From positions 1 through 15,038 of the forward strand of contig FR901623.1 of the NCBI GenBank assembly GCA_000438015.1: a stretch of 15,038 nt of DNA. Direction: 5' to 3'. Source of the stretch: Coraliomargarita sp. CAG:312. Lineage in GTDB: Bacteria; Verrucomicrobiota; Verrucomicrobiia; Opitutales; Intestinicryptomonadaceae. The position numbers and the translations under genes were made by a program. How positions within the stretch are numbered: the stretch's first letter is position 1; each line of letters starts with the position of its first letter. Positions 7,839-14,998 of this stretch are shown here, in pieces. The notes below the pieces were generated by a model. That model was not told where the DNA came from and searched no databases. It saw only the letters and a list, made by a program, of their open reading frames with translations.

Positions 7839-7984
7839 GAAAAAAATAGGATATTTTATAAGATAAGTTTTACCAGACCCATTCTCGCGCTTTGCCTATG
7901 TAGCCATCAGGCTTTTCATTAACAATTTTGTTTTTTTTGCGTTTAATAAGAACGAAAATGCATACTCGCCCCAATATCTTCCGT

Positions 7985-8607
7985 TTAAAGTTTTCTTGCG
8001 CGCACAAAAAAAACAAGCCGATCTTTTATTTTGTCCGCGTCTTCGGGCAGCAAGAAATATTTGTGCAAACCTCCTTTTGCAGGCATAAACCCTACCCTTC
8101 CGCTATCGTCTGTTACAGAAACCTTTCCAGGTGCGGAAAGCTTGATAAGTTTAGGCTCTAGAACGAACAAAACGCTGGTCATATCAAATGTGGCCCAATC
8201 GAATTTCCCGTTCGCCCGTGCACTTTTAAAGACGAAGCGTTGTAGGCGTCAAAAACTGGATTTCCTTCGCCAAAATAAGCGTCTATTTCAGACCTTGGAT
8301 AGCGCACGCTATCGCCAAATTCAAATCCGCTAAAATACATCGGTACAGGACAATTATCAAAAACATACCTGGCGGAATCTATGTCGGTGGCTACCGCCGA
8401 ATTTAAATTATCCTTATTGTGGGCTATGCATAAAATCTTGCACAACCCCATGTCTTCGGCCGTAAAAAGCATGCACAGAGCCAATGCATCGTCGACATCA
8501 TTTCCCATATCGGTGTCGAATATTACGGGTATGGGCTTATTTTCAGCCGCATACGTGAAACAAAAAATTGCGTATGCGCAAAACAAGCTAACAAAAAATT
8601 TATTCAT
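7985..8607 (-). pseudogene. Secreted nucleoside hydrolase, deleted and frameshifted
   Basis: Remnant of an exported inosine-uridine-preferring nucleoside hydrolase-type protein (family cleaving the N-glycosidic bond of ribonucleosides). The 5' part (8607 down to about 8210) has a signal peptide (residues 1-20) and the calcium/ribose-binding motif DTDMGNDVDDALAL from residue 31. It continues to CIAHNKDNLNSAV and then passes directly to YFSGFEFGDSVRYP, which normally lies more than 100 residues further on. So roughly 110-130 central residues are missing in frame. Near 8205-8222 the frame then shifts: the first frame ends at 8179, while the other reads GKFDWATFDMTSVLFVLEP and on to a normal C-terminus at 7985. 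Such family members are usually about 310-340 residues; about 205 codons remain. The gene is very likely dead. The family call rests on motifs I recognise, the size of the deletion on recalled family structure. Confidence 0.8.
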
Positions 8608-8771
8608 ATTTAATTTAGTACAGTAATATATTTGTTTGAATTGTATTTACATTAAACGGATTGCCAATAAAAAACTCTATAGAATACCACTTTTAGGCAT
8701 ATCTCCTGCCGACAAATATGCGAGCCATTTTGTCTCGACAAGCACAATAAAAAATTATAGGATTTTTAGTT

Positions 8772-11144
8772 ATGTTTAGGAATATATTTTTAGCTACTAT
8801 TTTTTGTTTGTCTTTTAATTGCATGTTCGCGGAGCAATCCGGAGAGACAAATATCCTGTCGGAAAATCCTTTTATGGATACAGCCTCATACAAACTCCCC
8901 GGAATGTCAAAAGTCTCCATGAATGACAAGGGAACGGTTCTAAGCATAGATACAACATCCAGTAGCGACCAATGGCATAAATTTTTGGAGTTTAAACCAG
9001 GCATCTTTCAGCCAAACAAGCTTTATACAATAGAAATTAAATACAAAATCTCCGAGATTGGTGACGAAGGCATGTTGTTCTTCATAGTCCGCAACTTAAA
9101 AAAGGCGGAAAATGGAGTAATAGACGATCTGGCCTCCGTGACTCCCGTCTCGACCTCCGAAAAATACAAGGTAGCCAGGCTGATTTTCAAAACTCCGGAA
9201 GATTCCTCTGACTACGCTTTTGTAATACACGGGCACAAAAAGTTTAAAGCAAAGGTCAAAGGCTTGAAAATTTTTGACGGCTTCGACTCATCCTGCGCCT
9301 ACAAGCCCTCCCCCGACGCCGAACCGTACGAAGCTGAAATAAAAAAGCTTCCAACTGGTTGCGAAGACTTTGAAGTCGCACTTCCCCAGCCGGCCGAAAA
9401 CGCTCCAACCTTAAACGCCAAAGACTTCGGAGTGTCTGAAGACGCCGCCGGATGGGAAAACTTTGCCAACTTGCAGAAAGCCATAGACGAATGCAAAAAA
9501 GTCAAAGCCGCAAAACTCGTGCTAAACAAGGGAAACTACAAAATCTACAACCTAAAAAATTCCGCCCCGCTAAATTTCAACGGGATGGAAAACTTTGAAT
9601 TTGACGCAAGCGGGAGCACATTGACATTTTGGAAATCCGGCGGCGCGCATTTTGACATCCGCAATTGCCAGAAAGTTAAATTTTCCAATATAAATATAGA
9701 TTGGAATTGGAAAGACGACCCGATTGTAAGCATTGTAAAAATTGAAAATTGCGGAGAACTTCAAGACAAGACGAAATATATAGACTTGAAATTTACGGAA
9801 TACGAAAAATTCCCAAAGCGCGACAATTTGCGCACAGCAATTTTGGTGACCTACAATCCCAAAGACAAGTCAAGGACAAACGACTGGGGAATAGGAATAG
9901 CCCTGGGCGCATCAAAACAACAGGGGATGAAGTACGAATGGCTATCTGACAATATACTGCGCATGTCGGGTCCTCAAATAACGAGATTTCCCGAAAAAGG
10001 GAAAGAAATGTTTCTCCAGCACTATTATTACGACCGCAACGCATTTCAGCTGTACGACAATAAAAATATGACCCTTCAAAACATCAATATTTACTCGGTT
10101 CCAGGGCATGCGTTTGTAGTAGGCGGCACACAACAGTACTTCCAATTTCTAAATGTCAATATTAAGCTGCCTCCGAATAGCGACAGGCCAAAAATTACAT
10201 GCTCGGCAGACCACCTGCACTTCACCCGCTCCTGCGGTTATTTTAAAATGATTGGCTGCGAATTTTCTTACGGCGTAGACGACTGCGCAAACTTCCACGA
10301 CTGCTCAGGCTTCGCCCGACGCCATACGGACTACTCGCTGATGACGCAAAATACTGAAGGATTTCCAAAAGGGACAAAAGTCGAACTCAGGCAAGGCGAC
10401 TATTCGCCCGCAAACTTTATCGGTACTGTAAAGGAAACCATTCCCGTAAATCCCGCAAAACGCGTCTACGAAGTAGTTTTCGAAGAAAAGCTTCCGGAAC
10501 AAAAATACGACGGTTTTGTGATGTTCAACACCGCCTACAACACACATAATTTGCTCATAAAAGACTGCCACTTCCACGATACGGTATGCCGCGGGCTTCT
10601 CATACTATGCCGCGACACTACAATAGAAAATTGCCGTTTTGAACGCCACAATATGGGAGCGCTTAAATTTGAAACCGGATATACTTTCAATGTATGGAGC
10701 GAAGGGTACGGAGTAAAAAATGTCGTAGTGCGCAATTGTAAGTTTTACAAGTCGAATATAGCCGAACACAAGCACGGCGGATATGCGCGCGATATTTTTA
10801 TGGGCGTATACATGAAAAAAGATCCTACCGATGTGGGAACGATGTATCCGATTATAAGCGATATATTGATAGAAAATAACATATTCGAAGAATCGTCTGG
10901 GCTGATCGCCTATATTTCATCTACCGGGAACGTCACCATACGCAACAACAAGTTCATAAACAATGAATCTATGAAATCCGATTTTCCCTATCGGGCAGGA
11001 TTTTACGTCACATACTCGTCTAACACAAAAATCGTAAACAATACATGGGTCCAATCGAAGTACGCGCCTTACCCGGCTGTTTTCTATGATCCTGCCACAA
11101 CAAAAAAACTTATAGCCAAGGGAAATAAAATAATATCCGAATAA
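8772..11144 (+). CDS. Secreted right-handed beta-helix protein, GH110-like
   Basis: Predicted exported glycan-active protein of 790 residues. Residues 1-20 are a signal peptide. Residues 25-170 look like a beta-sandwich (NILSENPFMDTASY..., YTIEIKYKISEI...) resembling carbohydrate-binding jelly-rolls. From about 215 a pectin-lyase-like domain begins (AKDFGVSEDAAGWENFANLQKAI), and beta-helix rungs run to the end, with many IENCRFE- and IRNNKFI-like coils. The rung order resembles GH110 alpha-1,3-galactosidases: SADHLHF at 478-484, GCEFSYGVDDCANFHD at 495-510, a strand-rich insert near 540-580, then RGLLILCRDTTIENCRFER at 607-625 and VKNVVVRNCKFYKSN near 648-662. D480, D503 and D504 are candidate active-site acids by position only. 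It is alone on its strand, next to the dead nucleoside hydrolase, which diverges from it over 164 nt. The beta-helix fold is confident. GH110 membership is inferred; a polygalacturonase- or lyase-like activity is possible. Confidence 0.8.
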   Translation: MFRNIFLATIFCLSFNCMFAEQSGETNILSENPFMDTASYKLPGMSKVSMNDKGTVLSIDTTSSSDQWHKFLEFKPGIFQPNKLYTIEIKYKISEIGDEGMLFFIVRNLKKAENGVIDDLASVTPVSTSEKYKVARLIFKTPEDSSDYAFVIHGHKKFKAKVKGLKIFDGFDSSCAYKPSPDAEPYEAEIKKLPTGCEDFEVALPQPAENAPTLNAKDFGVSEDAAGWENFANLQKAIDECKKVKAAKLVLNKGNYKIYNLKNSAPLNFNGMENFEFDASGSTLTFWKSGGAHFDIRNCQKVKFSNINIDWNWKDDPIVSIVKIENCGELQDKTKYIDLKFTEYEKFPKRDNLRTAILVTYNPKDKSRTNDWGIGIALGASKQQGMKYEWLSDNILRMSGPQITRFPEKGKEMFLQHYYYDRNAFQLYDNKNMTLQNINIYSVPGHAFVVGGTQQYFQFLNVNIKLPPNSDRPKITCSADHLHFTRSCGYFKMIGCEFSYGVDDCANFHDCSGFARRHTDYSLMTQNTEGFPKGTKVELRQGDYSPANFIGTVKETIPVNPAKRVYEVVFEEKLPEQKYDGFVMFNTAYNTHNLLIKDCHFHDTVCRGLLILCRDTTIENCRFERHNMGALKFETGYTFNVWSEGYGVKNVVVRNCKFYKSNIAEHKHGGYARDIFMGVYMKKDPTDVGTMYPIISDILIENNIFEESSGLIAYISSTGNVTIRNNKFINNESMKSDFPYRAGFYVTYSSNTKIVNNTWVQSKYAPYPAVFYDPATTKKLIAKGNKIISE

Positions 11145-11259
11145 ACCAATACTATAAAACGCCGAAATACAATATTGAATATCGCATTTTGCATTTTAAA
11201 TGTTTGCAAGTTTCTATAAAACGGAGCAAACTGTCGTTAAACTTATATAAAATATAATT

Positions 11260-11889
11260 ATGGACGAAGAAATTTCAAACACTGAAAAAACGTCTCCATT
11301 GTCGTTCGTTCCCGCACTTGGGCTGCTAGGATTGTGCATAGCCGTAGTTGCCGTAGCGCTTGGAATATTTTCAATGGTCAAAGTAAGCGATACCTCAGCT
11401 GAAATGAACGATAAGATTGAAAAAGCCGCCGCTCTTTCAATCGACATGAAAAAAATTAGCGACAGAATCGATTCTTTGGCGCTGCAGCTCGAAGACGCGA
11501 AGTCCGGAGACAACGCAAAAGTAAACGATCTTGCAAAGCAGACGCAAAAGGCGGTTGAGAGCATCGGTAAAATTCTTAATGAAAACCGCGCCGCCATAGA
11601 GGAAAACCGCAAAGCAATAGAAGAAATCGCAAAGCGGTCATCGGCAAGAGCCTCTGTTGCCTCAAGCGGATCAGTCCAGCCAACCGCAGCCGACGATAAG
11701 CCGGAAGCTTCAACTGCAAACGCGCAAAGCGTTTCCACTGGCGGACAGAGAACCCACACAATACAAAGCGGCGACACTTTTGCAAAGCTTGCTATAAAAT
11801 ATAAAACTAGCGTCGACGCCATTATAAAAGCAAATCCCGATCTCAATCCTTCGCGCTTGCGGATAGGACAAGAAGTTGTAATCCCCTAG
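11260..11889 (+). CDS. Membrane-anchored coiled-coil protein with C-terminal LysM domain
   Basis: Probable envelope protein that binds peptidoglycan. A short acidic N-terminus (1-15) is followed by one membrane helix at about 16-40. Residues 46-126 are highly charged and heptad-like (EKAAALSIDMKKISDRIDSL..., ENRAAIEENRKAIEEI), a likely coiled coil. A Ser/Ala/Thr-rich linker covers 127-164. A LysM domain covers 165-208 (HTIQSGDTFAKLAIKYKTS...NPDLNPSRLRIGQEVVIP), with the GDT and the NPxxxPxxLxxGQ features of the family. The protein ends right after LysM. No catalytic domain is present, so a structural or anchoring role is likely. TATA-like boxes lie just before the ATG (TATAAA 11246-11251, TATAAT 11253-11258), and no Shine-Dalgarno is seen. 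It is followed by a small terminator-like hairpin before the Nudix gene. Confidence 0.85.
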   Translation: MDEEISNTEKTSPLSFVPALGLLGLCIAVVAVALGIFSMVKVSDTSAEMNDKIEKAAALSIDMKKISDRIDSLALQLEDAKSGDNAKVNDLAKQTQKAVESIGKILNENRAAIEENRKAIEEIAKRSSARASVASSGSVQPTAADDKPEASTANAQSVSTGGQRTHTIQSGDTFAKLAIKYKTSVDAIIKANPDLNPSRLRIGQEVVIP

Positions 11890-11947
11890 TAAACACAATT
11901 AAGCATCTGTTTATTACGCGTTTGGAAGCCTTTGCTGTTCGCGGGAT

Positions 11948-11969
11948 TGCGCTTCGGGCGCGTTTTTTT
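11948..11969 (+). terminator. Small terminator-like hairpin abutting the Nudix start
   Basis: TGCGC (11948-11952) pairs with GCGCG (11958-11962) around a TTCGG loop, followed at once by seven T (11963-11969). It is short but GC-rich and could end the LysM transcript, whose stop is 59 nt upstream. The T-run touches the ATG of the Nudix gene at 11970. Confidence 0.5.
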
Positions 11970-12575
11970 ATGATGAAACCTAAACACCCCAAAATATGGA
12001 AATGCACAGACGAGTCCACTGTGGCCGACTGCAAGGTTTTTAAAGTTGTAAAAAAACATTTTAAACATCCCGACGGCAAATCAGGAGATTTTTATATAAA
12101 TATGTCTCCGGACTGGGTTCAGGTCGCAGCGCTCTTAAAAACAGACAAAACAGATGAGCCGCAAGTTGTAATTGTTAACCAATTTCGCTTCGGAGTGCAA
12201 AAAACATCTTGGGAGTTTCCTGGAGGAGTGTCGGAAAAAGGAGAAACTCCCGTAGAGACGGCAAAACGCGAACTATTGGAAGAAACAGGATATGCCGGCA
12301 CCCGGGCAAAACTTCTGGCGAGCTATACCCCAAACCCGGCCATCCAGAACAACCGCGCGCATTTCGTAGTGATAGAAAACTGCTCAAAGAAATCCCAAGT
12401 GAGTTGGGATGAAAACGAAGAAATTGAAATGAAAATCGTTCCCGTTTCCAGCTTGGACTCGCTAATAAAATCCGGAAAAATCCACCACGGCATAGCAATA
12501 GATTCTGTTTATTTTTTGCAGAAGTATCTGGAAAAGAAACAAAAAAAGCACAATATGCCCCGAGCAAAGAAGTAG
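11970..12575 (+). CDS. Nudix hydrolase, ADP-ribose pyrophosphatase-like
   Basis: Cytoplasmic pyrophosphohydrolase cleaving a nucleoside diphosphate linked to another moiety, most likely ADP-ribose or another nucleotide sugar. From the ATG at 11970 it has 201 residues. A complete Nudix box (G-x5-E-x7-REU-x-EE-x-GU) is seen at about residues 86-108 in GVSEKGETPVETAKRELLEE, followed by TGY. Upstream, VIVNQFRFG and TSWEFPGG are typical of the ADP-ribose/NDP-sugar branch. All metal-binding glutamates are present. An in-frame TTG at 11922 would add 16 residues (MEAFAVRGIALRARFF), but these run through the hairpin and T-run and look non-coding. ATG 11973 is an alternative by one codon. No Shine-Dalgarno is possible in the T-run. 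The C-terminus is lysine-rich (KKQKKHNMPRAKK). The next gene starts 38 nt downstream. Confidence 0.9.
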   Translation: MMKPKHPKIWKCTDESTVADCKVFKVVKKHFKHPDGKSGDFYINMSPDWVQVAALLKTDKTDEPQVVIVNQFRFGVQKTSWEFPGGVSEKGETPVETAKRELLEETGYAGTRAKLLASYTPNPAIQNNRAHFVVIENCSKKSQVSWDENEEIEMKIVPVSSLDSLIKSGKIHHGIAIDSVYFLQKYLEKKQKKHNMPRAKK

Positions 12576-12601
12576 TCCTAAAAAAAACGGCGAAAATCCG
12601 A

Positions 12602-12607
12602 TATAAT
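12602..12607 (+). promoter_or_regulatory. TATAAT box 6 nt before the DciA-like gene
   Basis: A perfect Pribnow box whose transcript would start at or within a base or two of the ATG at 12614, giving a leaderless mRNA. No good -35 box is visible in the A-rich DNA at about 12579-12584, so the call is tentative. Confidence 0.35.
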
Positions 12608-12613
12608 AAAAAA

Positions 12614-12982
12614 ATGCCTTTAAATGAAGACAGCAGCGTCTTAAGCGCATTTAGGGAAATGGGCTATGTTCCTGTATTTTCAAAAAAGCGCGGAACGCGC
12701 GGAAACCCCGAATCGCTGAAAAGTCTCACAGAAAAATTTTTGATAAAAATAAAAAACCGGAATCCCAGCCTATTAACACGCATAAGAACAGATTGGGGCA
12801 AAATAGCAGGGGCAAATTTTGCCAAATATTGCGAGCCCCAAAATATAAGGGCCGGCATATTGTATATTGCCGCTGAAAACTCCGCCGTAAAGCAGGAGCT
12901 TTCATTCAACGTACATAAAATCCTGCCCAAGCTGCAAAAATTGGAAGGCGGAGAGAATATAAGGAAAATAAGATTATTATGA
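12614..12982 (+). CDS. DUF721/DciA-like protein
   Basis: Small basic protein of the DUF721 family, which includes DciA, the replicative-helicase (DnaB) operator or loader factor of bacteria that lack DnaC. The family core lies at about residues 33-122: SLTEKFLIKIKNRNP, then the conserved DWGKIAGANFAKYCEP (60-75) with the W-x-x-x-x-G pattern, the strand GILYIAAENSAVKQEL (81-96), and a final IRKIRLL strand. This is the KH-like fold expected of the domain. Residues 1-32 are a short charged N-terminal extension with no known motif. Length 122 is usual for short members. Its stop overlaps the start of the downstream amidase gene (ATGA), so the two are translationally coupled. A helicase-linked function is inferred from family membership only; no dnaB, dnaA or recF is in the window. 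Confidence 0.75.
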   Translation: MPLNEDSSVLSAFREMGYVPVFSKKRGTRGNPESLKSLTEKFLIKIKNRNPSLLTRIRTDWGKIAGANFAKYCEPQNIRAGILYIAAENSAVKQELSFNVHKILPKLQKLEGGENIRKIRLL

Positions 12983-13776
12983 AAATAGCAATGGCACAAA
13001 CCGATGTCGAACAGGGCGACATAAAAAAGAATATCTTAAAAGTTGATAATTTTGCATCGCGCGCAAAAAAAGAGGGCGCCGACTTGATAGTATTTCCGGA
13101 AATGTTTGTTTGCGGATTCGACTATAAGAAAAATATGGAATTTCTCGAATCCAATTCCGGAAGCATAGAAGAAATGCTCTGTAAAATAGCCAAAAAGCAC
13201 TCTATTTCTCTGTGCGGTTCCATACCGCACCTGTGCCCTGAATCAGACCTCGCAACAAACCGTTTCATTTTTATAGACGATTCAGGAAAGATAGTATCCC
13301 ATTACGATAAAATCCATCTTTTCAGCGTATTTAACGAAGACAAGTATGTTAAAGCCGGCGATGAAATAGTGGTTGCAGATACCAAGTTTGGAAAAATAGG
13401 ATTCGCCGTATGCTACGACATCAGATTCCCTGATATATTCGTAAGAATGACAAAACGCGGCGCGAAGCTTATAATAATTAGCGCAGCCTTCCCGCATCCG
13501 CGCTCCGAACATTGGCGGATTCTATCTAGGGCAAGAGCCATAGAAAACCAGTGTTTTATCGTTGCCGTAAACAGAGGCGGAACTGAAAAATTCGGAAACA
13601 ACCAAGTAAAGTATTTCGGCATGTCGGCTATCATAGACCCTTGGGGAGGCATTGTCGCAGAATGCCCGGAAGACGCCGCAGACGACATTGCCATCGCCGA
13701 TGTAAATCTAGATGAAATAGACACTATACGCACCCAAATCCCTTCGCTAAAAGACAGGCGCGAAGATTTGTATTGA
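12979..13776 (+). CDS. Carbon-nitrogen hydrolase (nitrilase superfamily), omega-amidase-like
   Basis: Cytoplasmic amidase of the nitrilase superfamily, hydrolysing a C-N bond with a Glu-Lys-Cys triad. All three residues are visible: E41 in VFPEMFVCGF, K111 in HYDKIHLF, and C145 in GFAVCYDIRFPD. A second conserved glutamate region is seen in SRARAIENQCFIVAVNR (183-199). The C-terminal IPSLKDRREDLY is typical of the Nit2/YafV-like omega-amidase and related subgroup, whose known substrates include alpha-ketoglutaramate; the real substrate here is uncertain. The length of 265 residues is standard. It starts inside the stop codon of the DciA-like gene (4-nt overlap), with AAGGA about 13 nt upstream as a weak ribosome-binding site, so coupling is likely. 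No function linking it to the partner gene is evident. Confidence 0.9.
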   Translation: MKIAMAQTDVEQGDIKKNILKVDNFASRAKKEGADLIVFPEMFVCGFDYKKNMEFLESNSGSIEEMLCKIAKKHSISLCGSIPHLCPESDLATNRFIFIDDSGKIVSHYDKIHLFSVFNEDKYVKAGDEIVVADTKFGKIGFAVCYDIRFPDIFVRMTKRGAKLIIISAAFPHPRSEHWRILSRARAIENQCFIVAVNRGGTEKFGNNQVKYFGMSAIIDPWGGIVAECPEDAADDIAIADVNLDEIDTIRTQIPSLKDRREDLY

Positions 13777-13778
13777 CG

Positions 13779-13806
13779 CGCCTTGCCCTATATTAGGCAA
13801 ATGGCG
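13779..13806 (+). terminator. Weak hairpin after the amidase gene
   Basis: CGCC-TTGCC (13779-13787) pairs with GGCAA-(AT)-GGCG (13796-13806) around an 8-nt loop, three bases after the stop codon. There is no T-run, so it may be a transcript-end stabiliser or chance rather than an intrinsic terminator. Confidence 0.25.
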
Positions 13807-13908
13807 GTGGTTCATTGGGAACAATTCCAGCCTCAATCTGGATTTGAAGATATGTACCGGCGTTTATTTTATTGACCGCGACAACTGAAGTGGTAATGGT
13901 ATTTGCAT

Positions 13909-14940
13909 ATGAGGAAATTCTTACTGGCAATATTAACATCACTGCTAACGCTGTCCGCATTTGCGCAATTCGACTCTTTTGCGGGCTTTTACAAAGGAGA
14001 GCAAAGCGGAACAAAAAAATATCCGCTAAATATGTCTCCCGATATCTACGCCGAAGTTTATAAGGGCGGAGATTCGTACAGACTAAAAATTCTCGCAGAC
14101 ATCCTTTGCAGAGGCGACGAATACTGCGTTGTTGAAGGGCTAAAAGCGGAAAACGGAGAAATCAAGCTCGTCGACGCGGGAGCCCTGAAATTAAACGGCA
14201 AAATAACCCCCGAAGGCATAGAAGCCACAGGAGTATACGACAAAGACCCGATTAAACTTTCCCTAAAACGCTACAAATACGAATCTCCGACTCTCGGCGC
14301 GAAAGCCCCTGCAGGTGCCATAGTGCTTTTTGACGGCAAAGACACGTCAAAATGGGAACTTTGCGCAAACAAACAGCCTATCAACTGGATTATCAACGGC
14401 GACGGGTCAATGACGGTAAAGAACGATGCAAAGAAACCCGACGGCAAACCGTTGAATTCCTCAATCCAAACTAAGGATGTATTTGGAGCGTTTAAACTCC
14501 ACCTTGAATTCATGACCCCCGGCGAATACGACAAATTCGGCCAAGCCCGCAGCAATTCCGGCGTAATAATGGGGCCATATGAAGTTCAAATCCTTGACTC
14601 GTTTGGAGACACCGGAGCAAACAATCAATGCGGCTCACTCTACCGCCAGACGCCTCCGCAATCAAACGCTTGCCTTGAACCCGGCGCATGGCAAACTTAC
14701 GACATAATTTACACTCCAGCGAAATTCAACGGCAAAACGCTCGTTGCCTACCCGACTTTCACTGTTTATCTCAACGGAGTGCGCATACACAACGAAACTC
14801 CAGTGACATACGGGACGAGCATTTCGGAATACATGGCAAAAAAGAACAACTTCCAGCATCCCACAAAAGGAATCAGCATCCAGTTGCAGGACCACACAAA
14901 CCCGATAAAGTTCCGCAATATCTGGCTGCAAGCTCTCTAA
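13909..14940 (+). CDS. Secreted DUF1080 protein (3-keto-disaccharide hydrolase family)
   Basis: Exported protein with a concanavalin/LamG-like beta-sandwich, the DUF1080 family abundant in Verrucomicrobiota and Planctomycetota and linked to hydrolysis of 3-keto-glycosides. From the ATG at 13909 it has 343 residues with signal peptide 1-20 (MRKFLLAILTSLLTLSAFAQ). Residues 21-125 form a leading beta-rich region (FAGFYKGEQSG..., LKLNGKITPEGIEATGVY) common in such proteins. The DUF1080 domain runs from about 137 (IVLFDGKDTSKWE) through LHLEFMTP, QARSNSGVIMGPYEVQILDS (211-230), GSLYRQTPP, the PGAWQTYDIIYTPAKF stretch and FTVYLNGVRIHN to ISIQLQDHTNPIKFRNIWLQ at the end. An in-frame TTG at 13903 adds only MH and is less likely. 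It is a single gene with its own terminator. Substrate and activity are not demonstrated by the sequence. Confidence 0.9.
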   Translation: MRKFLLAILTSLLTLSAFAQFDSFAGFYKGEQSGTKKYPLNMSPDIYAEVYKGGDSYRLKILADILCRGDEYCVVEGLKAENGEIKLVDAGALKLNGKITPEGIEATGVYDKDPIKLSLKRYKYESPTLGAKAPAGAIVLFDGKDTSKWELCANKQPINWIINGDGSMTVKNDAKKPDGKPLNSSIQTKDVFGAFKLHLEFMTPGEYDKFGQARSNSGVIMGPYEVQILDSFGDTGANNQCGSLYRQTPPQSNACLEPGAWQTYDIIYTPAKFNGKTLVAYPTFTVYLNGVRIHNETPVTYGTSISEYMAKKNNFQHPTKGISIQLQDHTNPIKFRNIWLQAL

Positions 14941-14957
14941 ATCGGCAAGCTTTTATA

Positions 14958-14998
14958 AAAAAAGCGGATTCAAAAATTTGAATCCGCTTTTTTGTGTT
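14958..14998 (+). terminator. Strong intrinsic terminator after the DUF1080 gene
   Basis: A 16-bp stem pairs 14958-14973 (core GCGGATTC) with 14978-14993 around a 4-nt loop. The T-run is built into the 3' arm, and the A-run of the 5' arm makes it able to work in both directions. It starts 17 nt after the stop. The last 40 nt of the window hold a GC-rich CCCCGC...GGCGGG pair of unclear meaning. Confidence 0.9.

Noticed and set aside
8661..8685. TTGCCA and TATAGA as a promoter for the beta-helix gene
   Set aside because: The spacing is only 11 nt, too short for a sigma-70 type promoter.
11214..11846. 210-residue minus-strand frame opposite the LysM gene
   Set aside because: Low-complexity Ser/Ala/Phe shadow of the coiled-coil and linker codons; the plus strand has a clear membrane helix and LysM domain.
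13903..13908. TTG start for the DUF1080 gene
   Set aside because: It adds only two residues before an ATG that begins a normal signal peptide.
13793..14014. 73-residue minus-strand frame reading TSVVAVNKINAGTYLQIQIE
   Set aside because: The stretch looks protein-like, but half of it lies over the DUF1080 signal peptide and no start signal or family is evident. Could be a remnant; not strong enough to call.
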